A DNA stretch of 60,114 nt from Bacteroidota bacterium (GCA_023457935.1 JAEXBA010000028.1:1-60114), one strand, 5' to 3'; shown: positions 33,116-42,843, counted from the first letter of the stretch. Made by a program: numbers and translations. Notes: generated by a model from the sequence alone, not told the origin.

Positions 33116-35503
33116 GTGTCTGAAAACTGTTTCCATTGCGGCCAGAACATCGACAGAGAGAGAATTCTTTTTGATGAGAAGCTTTTTTGCTGCAACGGTT
33201 GCAAATCGGTTTATGAGATTCTGAACATGAACAATCTCGGAAATTTTTATGAACTGAATAAAAATGCCGGAACAAAACCTGACGACAGTTCCACACCGTT
33301 CGATTACCTGGACACCCCTGAAGTTTTTGAAAAAGTAACCGATTTTTCTGAAGGAAACACGTCGATTGTTACTTTCAAAATTCCCGTCATTCATTGTTCT
33401 TCCTGTATCTGGCTTCTGGAAAGTCTGCATACACTGAATCCGAACATCCGCTTTTCGCAGGTGAATTTTACGCGGAAAACGCTGCAGATCTCTTTCGCCC
33501 ATAACGAACTGAAACTGAGCGAACTCGCTTCATTTCTCACCAATCTTGGCTATAAACCGGTCATCAATCTTGAAACAGCCGACAAAAAAGTGGAAAAGCT
33601 GGACAAGTCGCTCCTGATTAAGCTGGCCGTTGCGGGATTTGCATTCGGGAACGGAATGTTTCTGAGTTATCCGGAATATGCGCATGAAATCTTCGGTAAT
33701 ACTGACCGGTACATGGAATCTTACAAGAACCTGTTCCGCTTCATTATGTTTCTCCTTGCGACACCGGTGGTTTTTTATTCCGCGTCCGACTATTTTAAAT
33801 CGGCCTGGTTCGGACTGAAAAACAGAATCGTGAATATAGATGTCCCGATTGTTCTCGGAATTCTGGTGCTCTATTTGCGCAGTATTTATGAAGTTCTTAC
33901 CGATTTTGGGCCAGGTTATTTTGATACGCTCTGCGGACTTCTGTTTTTCATGCTTTTAGGGAAAACTTTCCAGAAACGTACCTACAGCGCACTTTCCTAC
34001 GACCGCGATTACAAATCCTTCTATCCGATTGCCGTTACAAAAGTGGATTTTGACGGAAAACAGCAGAATATTCTTCTTTCTGAACTGAAAATCGGTGACC
34101 GGATTATGGTTCGGAACCAGGAAATCATTCCCGTAGACGCTATACTGATTAACGGAAACGCCAATATTGACAACTCGTTCATAACCGGTGAAAGCGCAAC
34201 AGTTCCGAAGAATCCGGGAGACAAGATTTTTGCCGGCGGAAAGCAAAGCGGAGCGGCTCTTGAGCTTGAAGTAATCAAGAATGTCGATCAGAGCTATTTA
34301 ACGCAACTCTGGAACAAGGAAGCGTTTAAGAAACACGAAAACGGACTCGACACGATTACCAACAATATCAGCAAGTACTTCACTTTCATTATTTTAGGTA
34401 TCACATTAATCAGCGCTATTTACTGGTACACTATTGATACCGAAAAAATGTGGCAGGTAATTTCGGCAATCCTCATTGTGGCCTGTCCGTGTGCGCTGGC
34501 TCTTTCTGCGCCGTTCACGTTCGGGCATATTATGAGAATTCTTGGCAGAAACAAATTCTATGTAAAAGACACGCTAACCATTGAAAAACTGGCCAAAATA
34601 GACACGTTAGTGTTCGATAAAACAGGAACCATCACGCACAGTAAAAAATCGAATATTGAATTCGTGGGCGAAAACCCGGATGAATTTGATCTTAAAAACA
34701 TCAAAACACTTCTGAAGAACTCCAATCATCCGCTTTCCAAGGCACTGTATGATTTCCTTGAGATTTCTGACGAATATTTCCCGGCAGAAAACTTCACCGA
34801 TACTCCAGGAAAAGGTTATGAAGCTGCGGTTCGCGGTAAGGTGTACAGAATCGGTTCTGCAGGTTTTACCGGTGAGGTTTCCAAAAATCTTGAAACTGCT
34901 GTATACATAAGCCGTGATGGAAAAAATCTGGGCCGTTTCGTTTTCAAAAATGAATACCGTGAAGCACTTCCGAAAATGTTTGCCACTTTAAAGAATTATC
35001 AGGTTGACATACTGAGCGGCGACAATGCTTCTGAACAGGCCGCACTCACGAAAATGATGCCGAATGCTGCCGAAATGCGCTTCAACCAAAGCCCGGAAGA
35101 CAAACTGAATTACATCCAGGAACTTCAGCATAAAAACCAGAAAGTCGCCATGTTCGGAGACGGCCTGAACGACGCCGGAGCCCTGAAACAAAGCAATGTG
35201 GGAATCGCGGTTGCCGATGATACCAATTCTTTCACTCCGAGTTCCGATGTCATAATGAACGGTTCAAAACTCACTCAGATCAGGAAATATCTAGACCTTT
35301 CAAAAGACGCAGTTACCATCGTAAAAATCACGTTTGTTATCAGCTTCCTTTATAATATTATCGGGTTGGCGTTTGCAGTTTCGGGGAATCTTTCACCTCT
35401 TGTAGCGGCCATTCTGATGCCGATCAGCTCCATTACGGTTGTGGCATTTACATCAATGGCGACCTGGATTCGCTCTTCCAAATATTTCAGAATCAGCCAG
35501 TAG
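33116..35503 (+). CDS. ccoI: Copper-exporting P-type ATPase for cbb3 assembly (CcoI/FixI)
   Basis: 795 residues. The N-terminus has a cysteine-rich metal-binding stretch (CFHCGQN, LFCCNGC) followed by a heavy-metal-associated domain with CSSC near residue 94. The transmembrane metal site is CPC (457-459, VACPCALALS), the phosphorylation site is DKTGT (Asp 501), and the hinge is GDGLNDAGAL. This is the FixI/CcoI architecture that delivers copper for CuB of cbb3 oxidase. It starts with GTG; no ATG is available in frame nearby. It leads the oxidase genes. Confidence 0.93.
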   Translation: MSENCFHCGQNIDRERILFDEKLFCCNGCKSVYEILNMNNLGNFYELNKNAGTKPDDSSTPFDYLDTPEVFEKVTDFSEGNTSIVTFKIPVIHCSSCIWLLESLHTLNPNIRFSQVNFTRKTLQISFAHNELKLSELASFLTNLGYKPVINLETADKKVEKLDKSLLIKLAVAGFAFGNGMFLSYPEYAHEIFGNTDRYMESYKNLFRFIMFLLATPVVFYSASDYFKSAWFGLKNRIVNIDVPIVLGILVLYLRSIYEVLTDFGPGYFDTLCGLLFFMLLGKTFQKRTYSALSYDRDYKSFYPIAVTKVDFDGKQQNILLSELKIGDRIMVRNQEIIPVDAILINGNANIDNSFITGESATVPKNPGDKIFAGGKQSGAALELEVIKNVDQSYLTQLWNKEAFKKHENGLDTITNNISKYFTFIILGITLISAIYWYTIDTEKMWQVISAILIVACPCALALSAPFTFGHIMRILGRNKFYVKDTLTIEKLAKIDTLVFDKTGTITHSKKSNIEFVGENPDEFDLKNIKTLLKNSNHPLSKALYDFLEISDEYFPAENFTDTPGKGYEAAVRGKVYRIGSAGFTGEVSKNLETAVYISRDGKNLGRFVFKNEYREALPKMFATLKNYQVDILSGDNASEQAALTKMMPNAAEMRFNQSPEDKLNYIQELQHKNQKVAMFGDGLNDAGALKQSNVGIAVADDTNSFTPSSDVIMNGSKLTQIRKYLDLSKDAVTIVKITFVISFLYNIIGLAFAVSGNLSPLVAAILMPISSITVVAFTSMATWIRSSKYFRISQ

Positions 35504-35570
35504 TACAGTTCGCCCTCTATTTAGAGTGGTTTTAAATTAACATTAATTAACGTTTACTGACGAAAATCAT

Positions 35571-35588
35571 TATTTTTGATTAAATTTG
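35571..35588 (+). promoter_or_regulatory. Possible internal promoter(s) before ccoS
   Basis: Two TAnnTTTG elements ten bases apart, TATTTTTG (35571-35578) and TAAATTTG (35581-35588), 32-49 bp before ccoS. Neither has a good TTG partner. This suggests separate or additional transcription of the oxidase subunits. Confidence 0.45.
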
Positions 35589-35619
35589 AGCGCCCTTAAA
35601 ATTTAATTTTGCTCAATTA

Positions 35620-35802
35620 ATGGATATACTGTACCTGATGATCATCTGTAGTGTCTCGTTGGCAGTAATTTTCCTGATAATATTTGTCATCAATGCAAGA
35701 AAAGGGCAGTTTGAAGATGATGAATCTCCGGCAGTAAGGATTTTGCTCGATAACGACAATCCTGAAGATCCGGAACTTGAAGAGAAAACTGAAGAAAAAT
35801 AG
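35620..35802 (+). CDS. ccoS: cbb3 oxidase maturation protein CcoS
   Basis: 60 residues: one membrane helix (about 3-24, LYLMIICSVSLAVIFLIIFVI), then NARKGQFEDDESPAVRIL, the CcoS signature, and an acidic tail. It is required in other bacteria for cofactor insertion into cbb3 oxidase. 12 bp ahead of ccoNO. Confidence 0.93.
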   Translation: MDILYLMIICSVSLAVIFLIIFVINARKGQFEDDESPAVRILLDNDNPEDPELEEKTEEK

Positions 35803-35814
35803 TGATTAGTTGAT

Positions 35815-38070
35815 ATGGAAACACAAAAGTTTAGTTATGACAATGGTATTGTCCGTGCATTTCTTTACGCTACCGTAATTTTCGGTCTCGTAGGGTTTTT
35901 GCTGGGGCTTACCGCAGCATTAATGCTTTTCTACCCAGAACTTCCTGAATGGCTTTTGGGGACAGATGACCCTACTGTAAAAAGTTTGGCAGCAGGTAAC
36001 ATTCAGGGTTTAATTAACTCTCAGGGAGCTTTCGGATTTGGTAGAATCAGGATGCTTCACACAAGTGCCGTAATTTTCGCATTTGTGGGTAACGGTATGT
36101 TTGCCGGGATCTATTACTCTCTGCAAAGACTTCTTAAGGCAAGAATGTTCAGCGACACGCTTTCGTGGGTACATTTCTGGTCATGGCAGATTATGATTGT
36201 TGCTGTTGTGGTTACGTTCCTGATGGGTATCAACACTTCCAAGGAATACGCAGAACATGAATGGCCAATTGATATTTTAATTACACTTTCTTGGGTTATT
36301 TTCGGTATCAATATGTTTGGTACTATTGCCAAAAGAAGAGTGCGTCACCTTTACGTAGCCATCTGGTTCTATATCGGTACCTGGATTGCGGTGGCAATGC
36401 TTCACATTTTCAACAACCTTGAGGTTCCTTTAACATTTACAAAATCTTATTCTGCATACGCAGGGGTAAAAGATGCTTTGGTACAGTGGTGGTACGGGCA
36501 CAATGCGGTAGCGTTTTTCCTTACTACACCAATCCTTGGTCTTATGTATTACTTCCTGCCTAAAGCAGCGAACAGACCGGTATTCTCTTATAAACTTTCA
36601 ATTATCCACTTCTGGTCTCTGATCTTCGTTTATATCTGGGCTGGTCCTCACCACTTGCAGTACACTGCACTTCCTGCCTGGGTACAGGCAACCGGTACAG
36701 GTTTCTCCATTATGCTTATTGCACCATCCTGGGGAGGAATGCTGAACGGTCTTCTTACTTTAAGAGGAGCTTGGGATAAAGTAAGAGAAGATCCAATCCT
36801 TAAATTCTTCGTAGTAGCGGTAACGTGTTACGGTATGGCGACTTTCGAAGGACCGCTGTTGGCGACAAAAACACTGAACAAAATCGGTCACTTTACCGAC
36901 TGGGTAATTGGACACGTTCACATTGGAGCATTGGGATGGAACGGTTTCATCGCATTCGGTATGATTTATTACCTTCTTCCGATTATGTGGAGAACCAAAC
37001 TATGGTCTGTAAAACTGGCTAACTGGCACTTCTGGCTGGGAACACTTGGTATTATTTTCTATGCTGTTCCGTTGTATATCGCCGGATTTACACAGGGTCT
37101 TATGTGGAAACAGTTTAACCCTGACGGAACCCTACTTTGGAAAAACTGGCTGGATACTGTAACTGCAATCATTCCTTATTATGTGATGCGATTTGTAGGT
37201 GGTATACTGTATATTACCGGAGCAATCCTGATGGCCATCAACGTTGTAGCGACGGTAAGAAAGGGCTCTTTCCAGAAAGAAGTACCTGCTGAAGCTCCTG
37301 CACTGGCGAACATCGGATCAGCAAGAAAAGAAGGCGAAGGAACTCACCTTTGGCTTGAAAGAATGCCGCTTTACCTTTCTGTACTGGCATTTATTGCCGT
37401 TGCAATTGGCGGTATGATCCAGATTATTCCAACATTAACGGTAAAAGACAACGTACCGACGATTGCTGCGGTGAAGCCATATTCACCTCTTGAACTTGAA
37501 GGTAGAGATCTTTATATCCGTGAGGGCTGTAACTCATGTCACTCTCAGATGATCCGTCCGTTCCGTGATGAAGTAGTACGATTCAATGGTAAAAACGGAC
37601 AGTATTCCAAAGCTGGGGAATTCGTTTACGACAGACCTTTCCTTTGGGGATCCAAGAGAACAGGACCGGATTTGCACCGTCAGGGCGGTAAAAACCCTAG
37701 CTCATGGCATTACAAACACATGTACAACCCTAGATCTACATCTGCAGGTTCCATCATGCCGCGTTATCCTTGGCTGATTGCGAACGATTTGGACAGAAGT
37801 TTGATGGTTGATAAACTGAACCTGATGAAAAACACTTTTGATGTTCCGTACACAAAAGCAGAAATTGACACTGCAAATGCATGGGCAGACAATCAGGCGA
37901 AGAAAATTGTAAACGATATCTTTAATGAAGCTCCGGACTTGAAGGAAGCATATGCAAACAGACCTGCAGGCGAACTTGAGAAAAAGGAAATCGTAGCTCT
38001 GATCGCATACCTTCAGAGATTGGGTACAGATATCAAGACCACTGAAATTAAAACAGCAAGTAATCCATAA
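35815..38070 (+). CDS. ccoNO: cbb3 cytochrome oxidase, fused subunits I and II
   Basis: 751 residues. The first about 480 residues are CcoN, with 12 or more membrane helices and heme b/b3-CuB ligands (WWYGHNAVAFFL, GPHHLQYTALP, GHVHIGALGWNG). After a linker, about residues 525-751 form CcoO with one membrane anchor and a c-type heme at CNSCH (572-576, GCNSCHSQMIRPFRDE). The fusion is common in Bacteroidota. It reduces oxygen to water and pumps protons; high oxygen affinity is typical of the class. Confidence 0.95.
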   Translation: METQKFSYDNGIVRAFLYATVIFGLVGFLLGLTAALMLFYPELPEWLLGTDDPTVKSLAAGNIQGLINSQGAFGFGRIRMLHTSAVIFAFVGNGMFAGIYYSLQRLLKARMFSDTLSWVHFWSWQIMIVAVVVTFLMGINTSKEYAEHEWPIDILITLSWVIFGINMFGTIAKRRVRHLYVAIWFYIGTWIAVAMLHIFNNLEVPLTFTKSYSAYAGVKDALVQWWYGHNAVAFFLTTPILGLMYYFLPKAANRPVFSYKLSIIHFWSLIFVYIWAGPHHLQYTALPAWVQATGTGFSIMLIAPSWGGMLNGLLTLRGAWDKVREDPILKFFVVAVTCYGMATFEGPLLATKTLNKIGHFTDWVIGHVHIGALGWNGFIAFGMIYYLLPIMWRTKLWSVKLANWHFWLGTLGIIFYAVPLYIAGFTQGLMWKQFNPDGTLLWKNWLDTVTAIIPYYVMRFVGGILYITGAILMAINVVATVRKGSFQKEVPAEAPALANIGSARKEGEGTHLWLERMPLYLSVLAFIAVAIGGMIQIIPTLTVKDNVPTIAAVKPYSPLELEGRDLYIREGCNSCHSQMIRPFRDEVVRFNGKNGQYSKAGEFVYDRPFLWGSKRTGPDLHRQGGKNPSSWHYKHMYNPRSTSAGSIMPRYPWLIANDLDRSLMVDKLNLMKNTFDVPYTKAEIDTANAWADNQAKKIVNDIFNEAPDLKEAYANRPAGELEKKEIVALIAYLQRLGTDIKTTEIKTASNP

Positions 38071-38094
38071 TAATCATTGAACTAAAAGAGCATC

Positions 38095-38283
38095 ATGATA
38101 CCTCAAAGCTTCAGAGACATACTGTCAAACGGCGAAAATGCTGGACTTTACCAGACCATTGCTTTGCTGATCTTCATGATTTTCTTCATCGGACTGGTAG
38201 TGTACGTGTTCAGCAGACCTAAAAAACACTACAGAGACGAAGAAAGAGCTCCTTTAGATGATGACCAACCGTTGAATTTATAA
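38095..38283 (+). CDS. ccoQ: CcoQ-like small subunit
   Basis: 62 residues: one membrane helix (about 19-39, TIALLIFMIFFIGLVVYVF), followed by SRPKKHYRDEERAPLDDD, the CcoQ pattern of basic then acidic tail. Sits between ccoNO and ccoP. Confidence 0.85.
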   Translation: MIPQSFRDILSNGENAGLYQTIALLIFMIFFIGLVVYVFSRPKKHYRDEERAPLDDDQPLNL

Positions 38284-38296
38284 AAATTAAACTGTT

Positions 38297-39175
38297 ATGA
38301 AACAAAGAACACCCGTTTACATCACTATACTGATTATACTTACGTTACTGTTTATCGTATTTTACATGTTTATTCAGAATTCGTCATTTCTGGAGTCTCC
38401 ATATTTTTGGGGAACAGTAGTAATCAGTTCCATCCTTGCATTAATTCATAATGCGATTGGAGATCTGATCGAAAATGACAAATTCAAAAAACTGACCCCT
38501 GAACTTCAGGCTGAATATCTGCAGCAGAAAAAAGTTCCATATTTTAAAGGACTTTGGGACGGAGCTTTCAAAAAACAAACGGCTACTGAAGAAAAAGATA
38601 TCCTTATTGACCACGGTTTCGACGGAATTATGGAGCTTGACAACCAGCTTCCGAAATGGTGGCTTGGACTTTTCTGGTTCGGCGTAGCATACTGCGTTGT
38701 GTATTTGATCGCTTACGGATTTACAGATTTTGCACATCCAATAAAGGAATATGAAGTAGAACACAAAGAGCAGATTGCTTCCATAGACAAATGGATGAAA
38801 GAAACACCTCCTCCAACAATTGAAAATGCTGTATACTCTGCTGATAACATTGCAGCAGGTGAAGAAGTTTTCAAAACAAACTGTGTATCCTGTCACGGAG
38901 ACGGAGGAAAAGGTGGAATTGGTCCAAACTTAACGGATAACAACTGGATTAACCAGCCGGAGAAAACATTATTTAAAAATGTATTCCATATGGTTGACAA
39001 TGGATCTACCAATAATCCAACGATGCAGGCATTCGGTAAAAACGGTGTTCTTACAGGATTTGACATCCAGAATGTTGCAGCATACATTTACCACATCAAC
39101 CAGGAGCAAAAACCAATTACGGTTGCTGAAGGCGGAGCTGCTCCACAGGGAGATCCTGCCAACTGGGAAAAATAA
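38297..39175 (+). CDS. ccoP: cbb3 oxidase subunit III (mono-heme CcoP)
   Basis: 292 residues. Two membrane segments near the N-terminus, a cytoplasmic stretch (KKVPYFKGLWDGAFKK), then another membrane helix at about 122-142 (PKWWLGLFWFGVAYCVVYLIAYGF) preceded by the CcoP signature YDGI-like DGIMELDNQLP. Only one heme motif is present, CVSCH at 196-200 (axial Met probably in NPTMQAFG). Proteobacterial CcoP has two. The N-terminal extension with two extra membrane helices is a Bacteroidota feature. Confidence 0.92.
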   Translation: MKQRTPVYITILIILTLLFIVFYMFIQNSSFLESPYFWGTVVISSILALIHNAIGDLIENDKFKKLTPELQAEYLQQKKVPYFKGLWDGAFKKQTATEEKDILIDHGFDGIMELDNQLPKWWLGLFWFGVAYCVVYLIAYGFTDFAHPIKEYEVEHKEQIASIDKWMKETPPPTIENAVYSADNIAAGEEVFKTNCVSCHGDGGKGGIGPNLTDNNWINQPEKTLFKNVFHMVDNGSTNNPTMQAFGKNGVLTGFDIQNVAAYIYHINQEQKPITVAEGGAAPQGDPANWEK

Positions 39176-39193
39176 TAAAGACAGTCACTACTA

Positions 39194-39221
39194 AAAGCCA
39201 TTTTCGAATGGCTTTTTTTAT
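39194..39221 (+). terminator. Terminator after ccoP
   Basis: AAAGCCATT/AATGGCTTT (39194-39202/39207-39215), a TTCG tetraloop, then T7. Separates ccoSNOQP from ccoGH. Confidence 0.85.
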
Positions 39222-39287
39222 GTTTTTTATCATGTAATTTTGTAAAGTTTGGTAATTGTCGTTACAATGAAACCGTGCAGGATTTTG

Positions 39288-39295
39288 TATTTTTG
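39288..39295 (+). promoter_or_regulatory. -7 element of ccoG
   Basis: TATTTTTG, 30 bp before the ccoG start. Confidence 0.5.
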
Positions 39296-39325
39296 TAAAC
39301 ATTCGCATAAAAACATTATTTAAAA

Positions 39326-40777
39326 ATGTCAGAACAGGATACTAACTACAGAGGCGGACAGGGACAGGTAATGGATCCTGAGACTTTCAGGGATTCCGTG
39401 GGAACCATGGAACAGTCCGGAAAAAGAAAATGGGTTTTTCCTAGAAAGCCAAAAGGAAAATACACCAACTACCGCTATATCGTCACCATTATATTGCTGG
39501 TAATATACTTCGGTTTGCCTTTCATCAAGATAAACGGCAATCCTTTTCTGCTGATCAATATACTTGACCGCGAATTTTACATTCTCGGGCAGCCATTCTA
39601 TCCTCAGGATTTCTTTATCCTTGCACTGGGCGCCATTGCTTCAATTGTATTTATTATTCTTTTTACCGTGGTATTCGGAAGAATTTTCTGCGGCTGGATC
39701 TGTCCGCAAACCATTTTCATGGAAATGATATTCCGGAAAATTGAATACGCAATTGAAGGCGACCGAAACAAACAGATGAAACTCGACCGCCAGGAATGGA
39801 ACTCAGAGAAAATCTGGAAAAAAGGATTAAAATGGACAATTTTTGCAGTGATATCATTGCTTATCACCCACTTCATGTTCATGTACATCGTTGGATATGA
39901 AGAGGTTTTCAAAATCATGAAAGAAGGTCCGTTCGCTCATCCTACGAACTTCCTGGTGATGATTATTTTCACTGCGGCATTCTACTTCGTATTTGCATGG
40001 TTCCGTGAACAGGTATGTACTCTGGTTTGCCCTTACGGAAGACTTCAGGGCGTTTTGATAGACAAGCAGACCATTAATGTATTCTACGACTTCAAACGTG
40101 GTGAAAACCGTGCTAAGTGGAGAAAAGGCGAAGACAGAAGAGCGGCAGGAAAAGGCGACTGTATCGACTGTAACCAGTGCGTAGTAGTGTGCCCGACAGG
40201 AATCGACATCAGAAACGGCCAGCAGCTCGAATGTGTAAACTGTACCGCATGTATTGATGCCTGCGACGAAGTAATGATCAAGACCGGACTTCCACCTGGA
40301 CTTATCCGTTACGCTACCGAAGATGAAATTGAAAAGGAAATTCCGTTCAAATTCACCAACAGAATGAAAGCCTACACCGGCGTACTACTTCTTCTGATTG
40401 GTTTCCTCGGATTCCTTCTGTACAACAGAGGCGATATGGAAGCGAAATTCATTAAACCGGCAGGAAGCACGTTTTTTGTTAAAGAAGGTAAAATTTCCAA
40501 TACATACAACTATACGGTTCTGAACAAATCCAACGAGAAGAAAGTTCTTACCGTAAAAGTAGAAGAACCGGCACATGGTGTCATTACGTACAGCGGCGGC
40601 AGCAAAATTACTGTAGACCGCGATAAAATGGTAAAAGGAACTGTAAACATCAGCTTCCCGGAAAACGAAATAAAACTTTCCAAGCAGAACATCGTCATCG
40701 GTATTTATGACGAAACCGGCGAAAAGGTAGACGAATATGAAACCTACTTTGAAGGGCCGTTTAAACTGCAGTTTTAA
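39326..40777 (+). CDS. ccoG: cbb3 oxidase accessory ferredoxin-like protein CcoG
   Basis: 483 residues (RdxA/FixG type). About five membrane helices carry FCGWICPQT and VCTLVCPYG, two further cysteine pairs that belong to the family. Two [4Fe-4S] motifs are CIDCNQCVVVCPTGID and CVNCTACIDACDEVM (about residues 278-312), followed by a final membrane helix (YTGVLLLLIGFLGFLLY) and a periplasmic Ig-like domain. In other bacteria it reduces copper for oxidase assembly. ccoH follows at 9 bp. Confidence 0.95.
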   Translation: MSEQDTNYRGGQGQVMDPETFRDSVGTMEQSGKRKWVFPRKPKGKYTNYRYIVTIILLVIYFGLPFIKINGNPFLLINILDREFYILGQPFYPQDFFILALGAIASIVFIILFTVVFGRIFCGWICPQTIFMEMIFRKIEYAIEGDRNKQMKLDRQEWNSEKIWKKGLKWTIFAVISLLITHFMFMYIVGYEEVFKIMKEGPFAHPTNFLVMIIFTAAFYFVFAWFREQVCTLVCPYGRLQGVLIDKQTINVFYDFKRGENRAKWRKGEDRRAAGKGDCIDCNQCVVVCPTGIDIRNGQQLECVNCTACIDACDEVMIKTGLPPGLIRYATEDEIEKEIPFKFTNRMKAYTGVLLLLIGFLGFLLYNRGDMEAKFIKPAGSTFFVKEGKISNTYNYTVLNKSNEKKVLTVKVEEPAHGVITYSGGSKITVDRDKMVKGTVNISFPENEIKLSKQNIVIGIYDETGEKVDEYETYFEGPFKLQF

Positions 40778-40786
40778 AGATAAATT

Positions 40787-41239
40787 ATGTTCAAAAAATT
40801 CACGTGGGGACACGGCGTTATTGTAGCTCTCGGATCTTTCATCGCTTTCATTCTGTTCATGATTTTCATGTTTCCGAACGGTCAGCAGAACTCCGAGATG
40901 ATTACCGAAAATTATTATGAAGAGGAACTGGACTATCAGAATGTGATTGATGCCAAGAACAATGCAGATTTGCTTGCTGAGAAACCGCAATACGTGCAGG
41001 ATGCTTCAGGAATCAAAGTGGTTTTTCCGAAGGAAATCAGCAATGCGAATGCAAAATTCAGTATTGACCTTCACCGCGCAGACGATCAGAAACTTGACGT
41101 AAAGCGTGAAATGACACTCGACGGTTCCAATGCAGTTTTTATCCCTGCAAAAGTGCTGGTGAAGGGCAACTACGTTTTACGAACACACTGGACTAAAGAC
41201 AATAAAAAATACCAGATCGATTACGATTTGGTTTGGTAA
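40787..41239 (+). CDS. ccoH: FixH/CcoH family protein
   Basis: 150 residues: one N-terminal membrane helix (about 8-29, WGHGVIVALGSFIAFILFMIFM), then the FixH domain with YYEEELDYQNVIDAKNNA and the end HWTKDNKKYQIDYDLVW. It assists cbb3 assembly. Its last codons overlap the next gene by 7 bp. Confidence 0.9.
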   Translation: MFKKFTWGHGVIVALGSFIAFILFMIFMFPNGQQNSEMITENYYEEELDYQNVIDAKNNADLLAEKPQYVQDASGIKVVFPKEISNANAKFSIDLHRADDQKLDVKREMTLDGSNAVFIPAKVLVKGNYVLRTHWTKDNKKYQIDYDLVW

Positions 41240-41982
41240 TGGAAACGGCATTAATTCTCTCCGCAATTGGTTTAGGCTTTGCCTCGGGTTTTCACTGCAT
41301 CGGTATGTGCGGCCCAATCGCTCTGTCCATGGGACTTACGAAGCAGCAGTCCGTCAATTATCATTTACAGAATTTCACCTATAATCTGGGAAGGATTTTC
41401 ACTTACAGTGTAATGGGCGCGGTTCTGGGTCTTGTAGGAAAAGGATTTGAAATGGCCGGTTTCCAGCAGTATCTTACGGTTATCGCGGGAATTCTGCTGA
41501 TTATCATGGCGCTCTTCTCATTTGGCGGAAAAGATTTCGCTTCCAAAATACCGTTTCTGTCCAAATTCCTTCTTTCAGTAAAAATGAATCTTGGAAAATT
41601 CCTTCAGAAAGCAGATTTAAAATCGCGTTTTCTTACCGGCATTCTCAACGGTTTCCTTCCGTGCGGAATGGTGTATGTTGCTTTAACCGCTTCTCTTGCA
41701 GCCGGCGGCGTATGGCAGGGCGCACTTTTTATGGCACTTTTTGGTTTCGGAACCTTCCCTTTCATGTTTGCGGTGGTTTTCGTGGGTAATATGATGACTT
41801 CAGCTTTCCGGATCAGGATTCTGAAATTTATTCCGGTGATGATGATTGTTTTGGGCGGATTATTTGTGCTTCGCGGTATGGAACTGGGAATTCCTTTCCT
41901 GTCTCCGCCTCATGAAAGCATGCAGGTAATCCACAACAATTCCGAAATGCACCAGCAGGGAAACCATTCAAGCTGCCATTAA
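41233..41982 (+). CDS. SafE/UreH-like membrane protein of the cbb3 locus
   Basis: 249 residues, about six to seven membrane segments, with the TauE/SafE (UreH) block GLGFASGFHCIGMCGPIALSMGL at residues 10-32. The Cys-Ile-Gly-Met-Cys motif could bind copper. The second half repeats GILNGFLPCGMVYVA. A cytoplasmic or periplasmic His/Cys-rich tail (MHQQGNHSSCH) ends the protein. Its position at the end of ccoGH suggests a role in copper supply to the oxidase (inference; CcoA-like importers are a different family). Confidence 0.85.
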   Translation: MVMETALILSAIGLGFASGFHCIGMCGPIALSMGLTKQQSVNYHLQNFTYNLGRIFTYSVMGAVLGLVGKGFEMAGFQQYLTVIAGILLIIMALFSFGGKDFASKIPFLSKFLLSVKMNLGKFLQKADLKSRFLTGILNGFLPCGMVYVALTASLAAGGVWQGALFMALFGFGTFPFMFAVVFVGNMMTSAFRIRILKFIPVMMIVLGGLFVLRGMELGIPFLSPPHESMQVIHNNSEMHQQGNHSSCH

Positions 41983-42088
41983 ACCGGAGAAATTTCTAAA
42001 CAGCAACAGCTTTCTATCAACATCATCAAAAAAGCTTTGTACTCTCCGTTAGTTTTCTTTAAGTTTACTTTCTTAAAATAAAATAACG

Positions 42089-42838
42089 ATGAAAAAACTG
42101 TTTTTCACAGCATTTTTGGCCATGACTGCCTTTATGCTGCAAAGCTGCTCGGTAACTTCCGACATAACTTATCACAAAGATGCCGCTTCCACAGTACTGA
42201 TGGACATGGACTTCAAGGAACTGCTTACACTGGCTAAAGCGCAGGGCAGCGCAGATACTGAAGAGCTGGAGAAAATTGAAAAACTCCCTAAAGAATGGAC
42301 GAGCTTTTATGATATGGAAAAAAATGAAGGAAATGAGCTTCCTACACATCCCGACAGTATCCGTATTATGAAAAAGATGTTTATGAAAGGAAATTACATC
42401 GTGAATGAACTTTCAGGAATGTCTATAAAATTTGATCATTTTACAAAAGCAGATTATCATGCGCTGACCGCAATGAAAGAGAAGGAAGAAAAACTTCCGC
42501 TCGCAGTTGATAATTTTAACGACTGGGACGGCAAGAAACTTATTATTGACACTGATAAACTCAGCCTGAAAGACATGGAAAAATCAATGGCACAAGGACA
42601 AAGCGAAGACGGCGAGCAACCGGATCCTGAACAGATGAAAGCCATGATGAGCATGATGATGAAAAAGTTTACCATCAACATGAAGTTCGAAAACGATATC
42701 AAAAGCATCACCGGAAAACACGATTGGATAAAGCAGACCGACAAACGTACCATTCAGATTGAATTTGATACCACCAATCTGGACGAAAGCAAGAAATTCA
42801 CCAACAAAGACAGGCAGATTGTTGTTGTTACAGAATAA
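42089..42838 (+). CDS. Lipoprotein of unknown function (paralogue 1)
   Basis: 249 residues, signal peptide with lipobox MLQSC (Cys near 17), then a conserved TYHKDAASTVLMDMDFKELL start. Includes an acidic/methionine-rich stretch (GQSEDGEQPDPEQMKAMMSM). The C-terminal domain KSITGKHDWIKQTDKRTI is shared with the next gene. No known family. Probably a tandem duplicate; role unknown. Its own terminator follows. Confidence 0.8.
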   Translation: MKKLFFTAFLAMTAFMLQSCSVTSDITYHKDAASTVLMDMDFKELLTLAKAQGSADTEELEKIEKLPKEWTSFYDMEKNEGNELPTHPDSIRIMKKMFMKGNYIVNELSGMSIKFDHFTKADYHALTAMKEKEEKLPLAVDNFNDWDGKKLIIDTDKLSLKDMEKSMAQGQSEDGEQPDPEQMKAMMSMMMKKFTINMKFENDIKSITGKHDWIKQTDKRTIQIEFDTTNLDESKKFTNKDRQIVVVTE

Positions 42839-42843
42839 TACGG

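Noticed and set aside
33027..33296. 90-codon N-terminal extension of the Crp/Fnr regulator
   Set aside because: It runs backwards through a perfect promoter and into the divergent ccoI coding region; the family start MSLEKQ is at 33026.
35571..35620. FNR-box (TTGAT-N4-ATCAA) before ccoS
   Set aside because: Only the left half TTGAT is present, followed by an unrelated right half; not supported as an FNR site.
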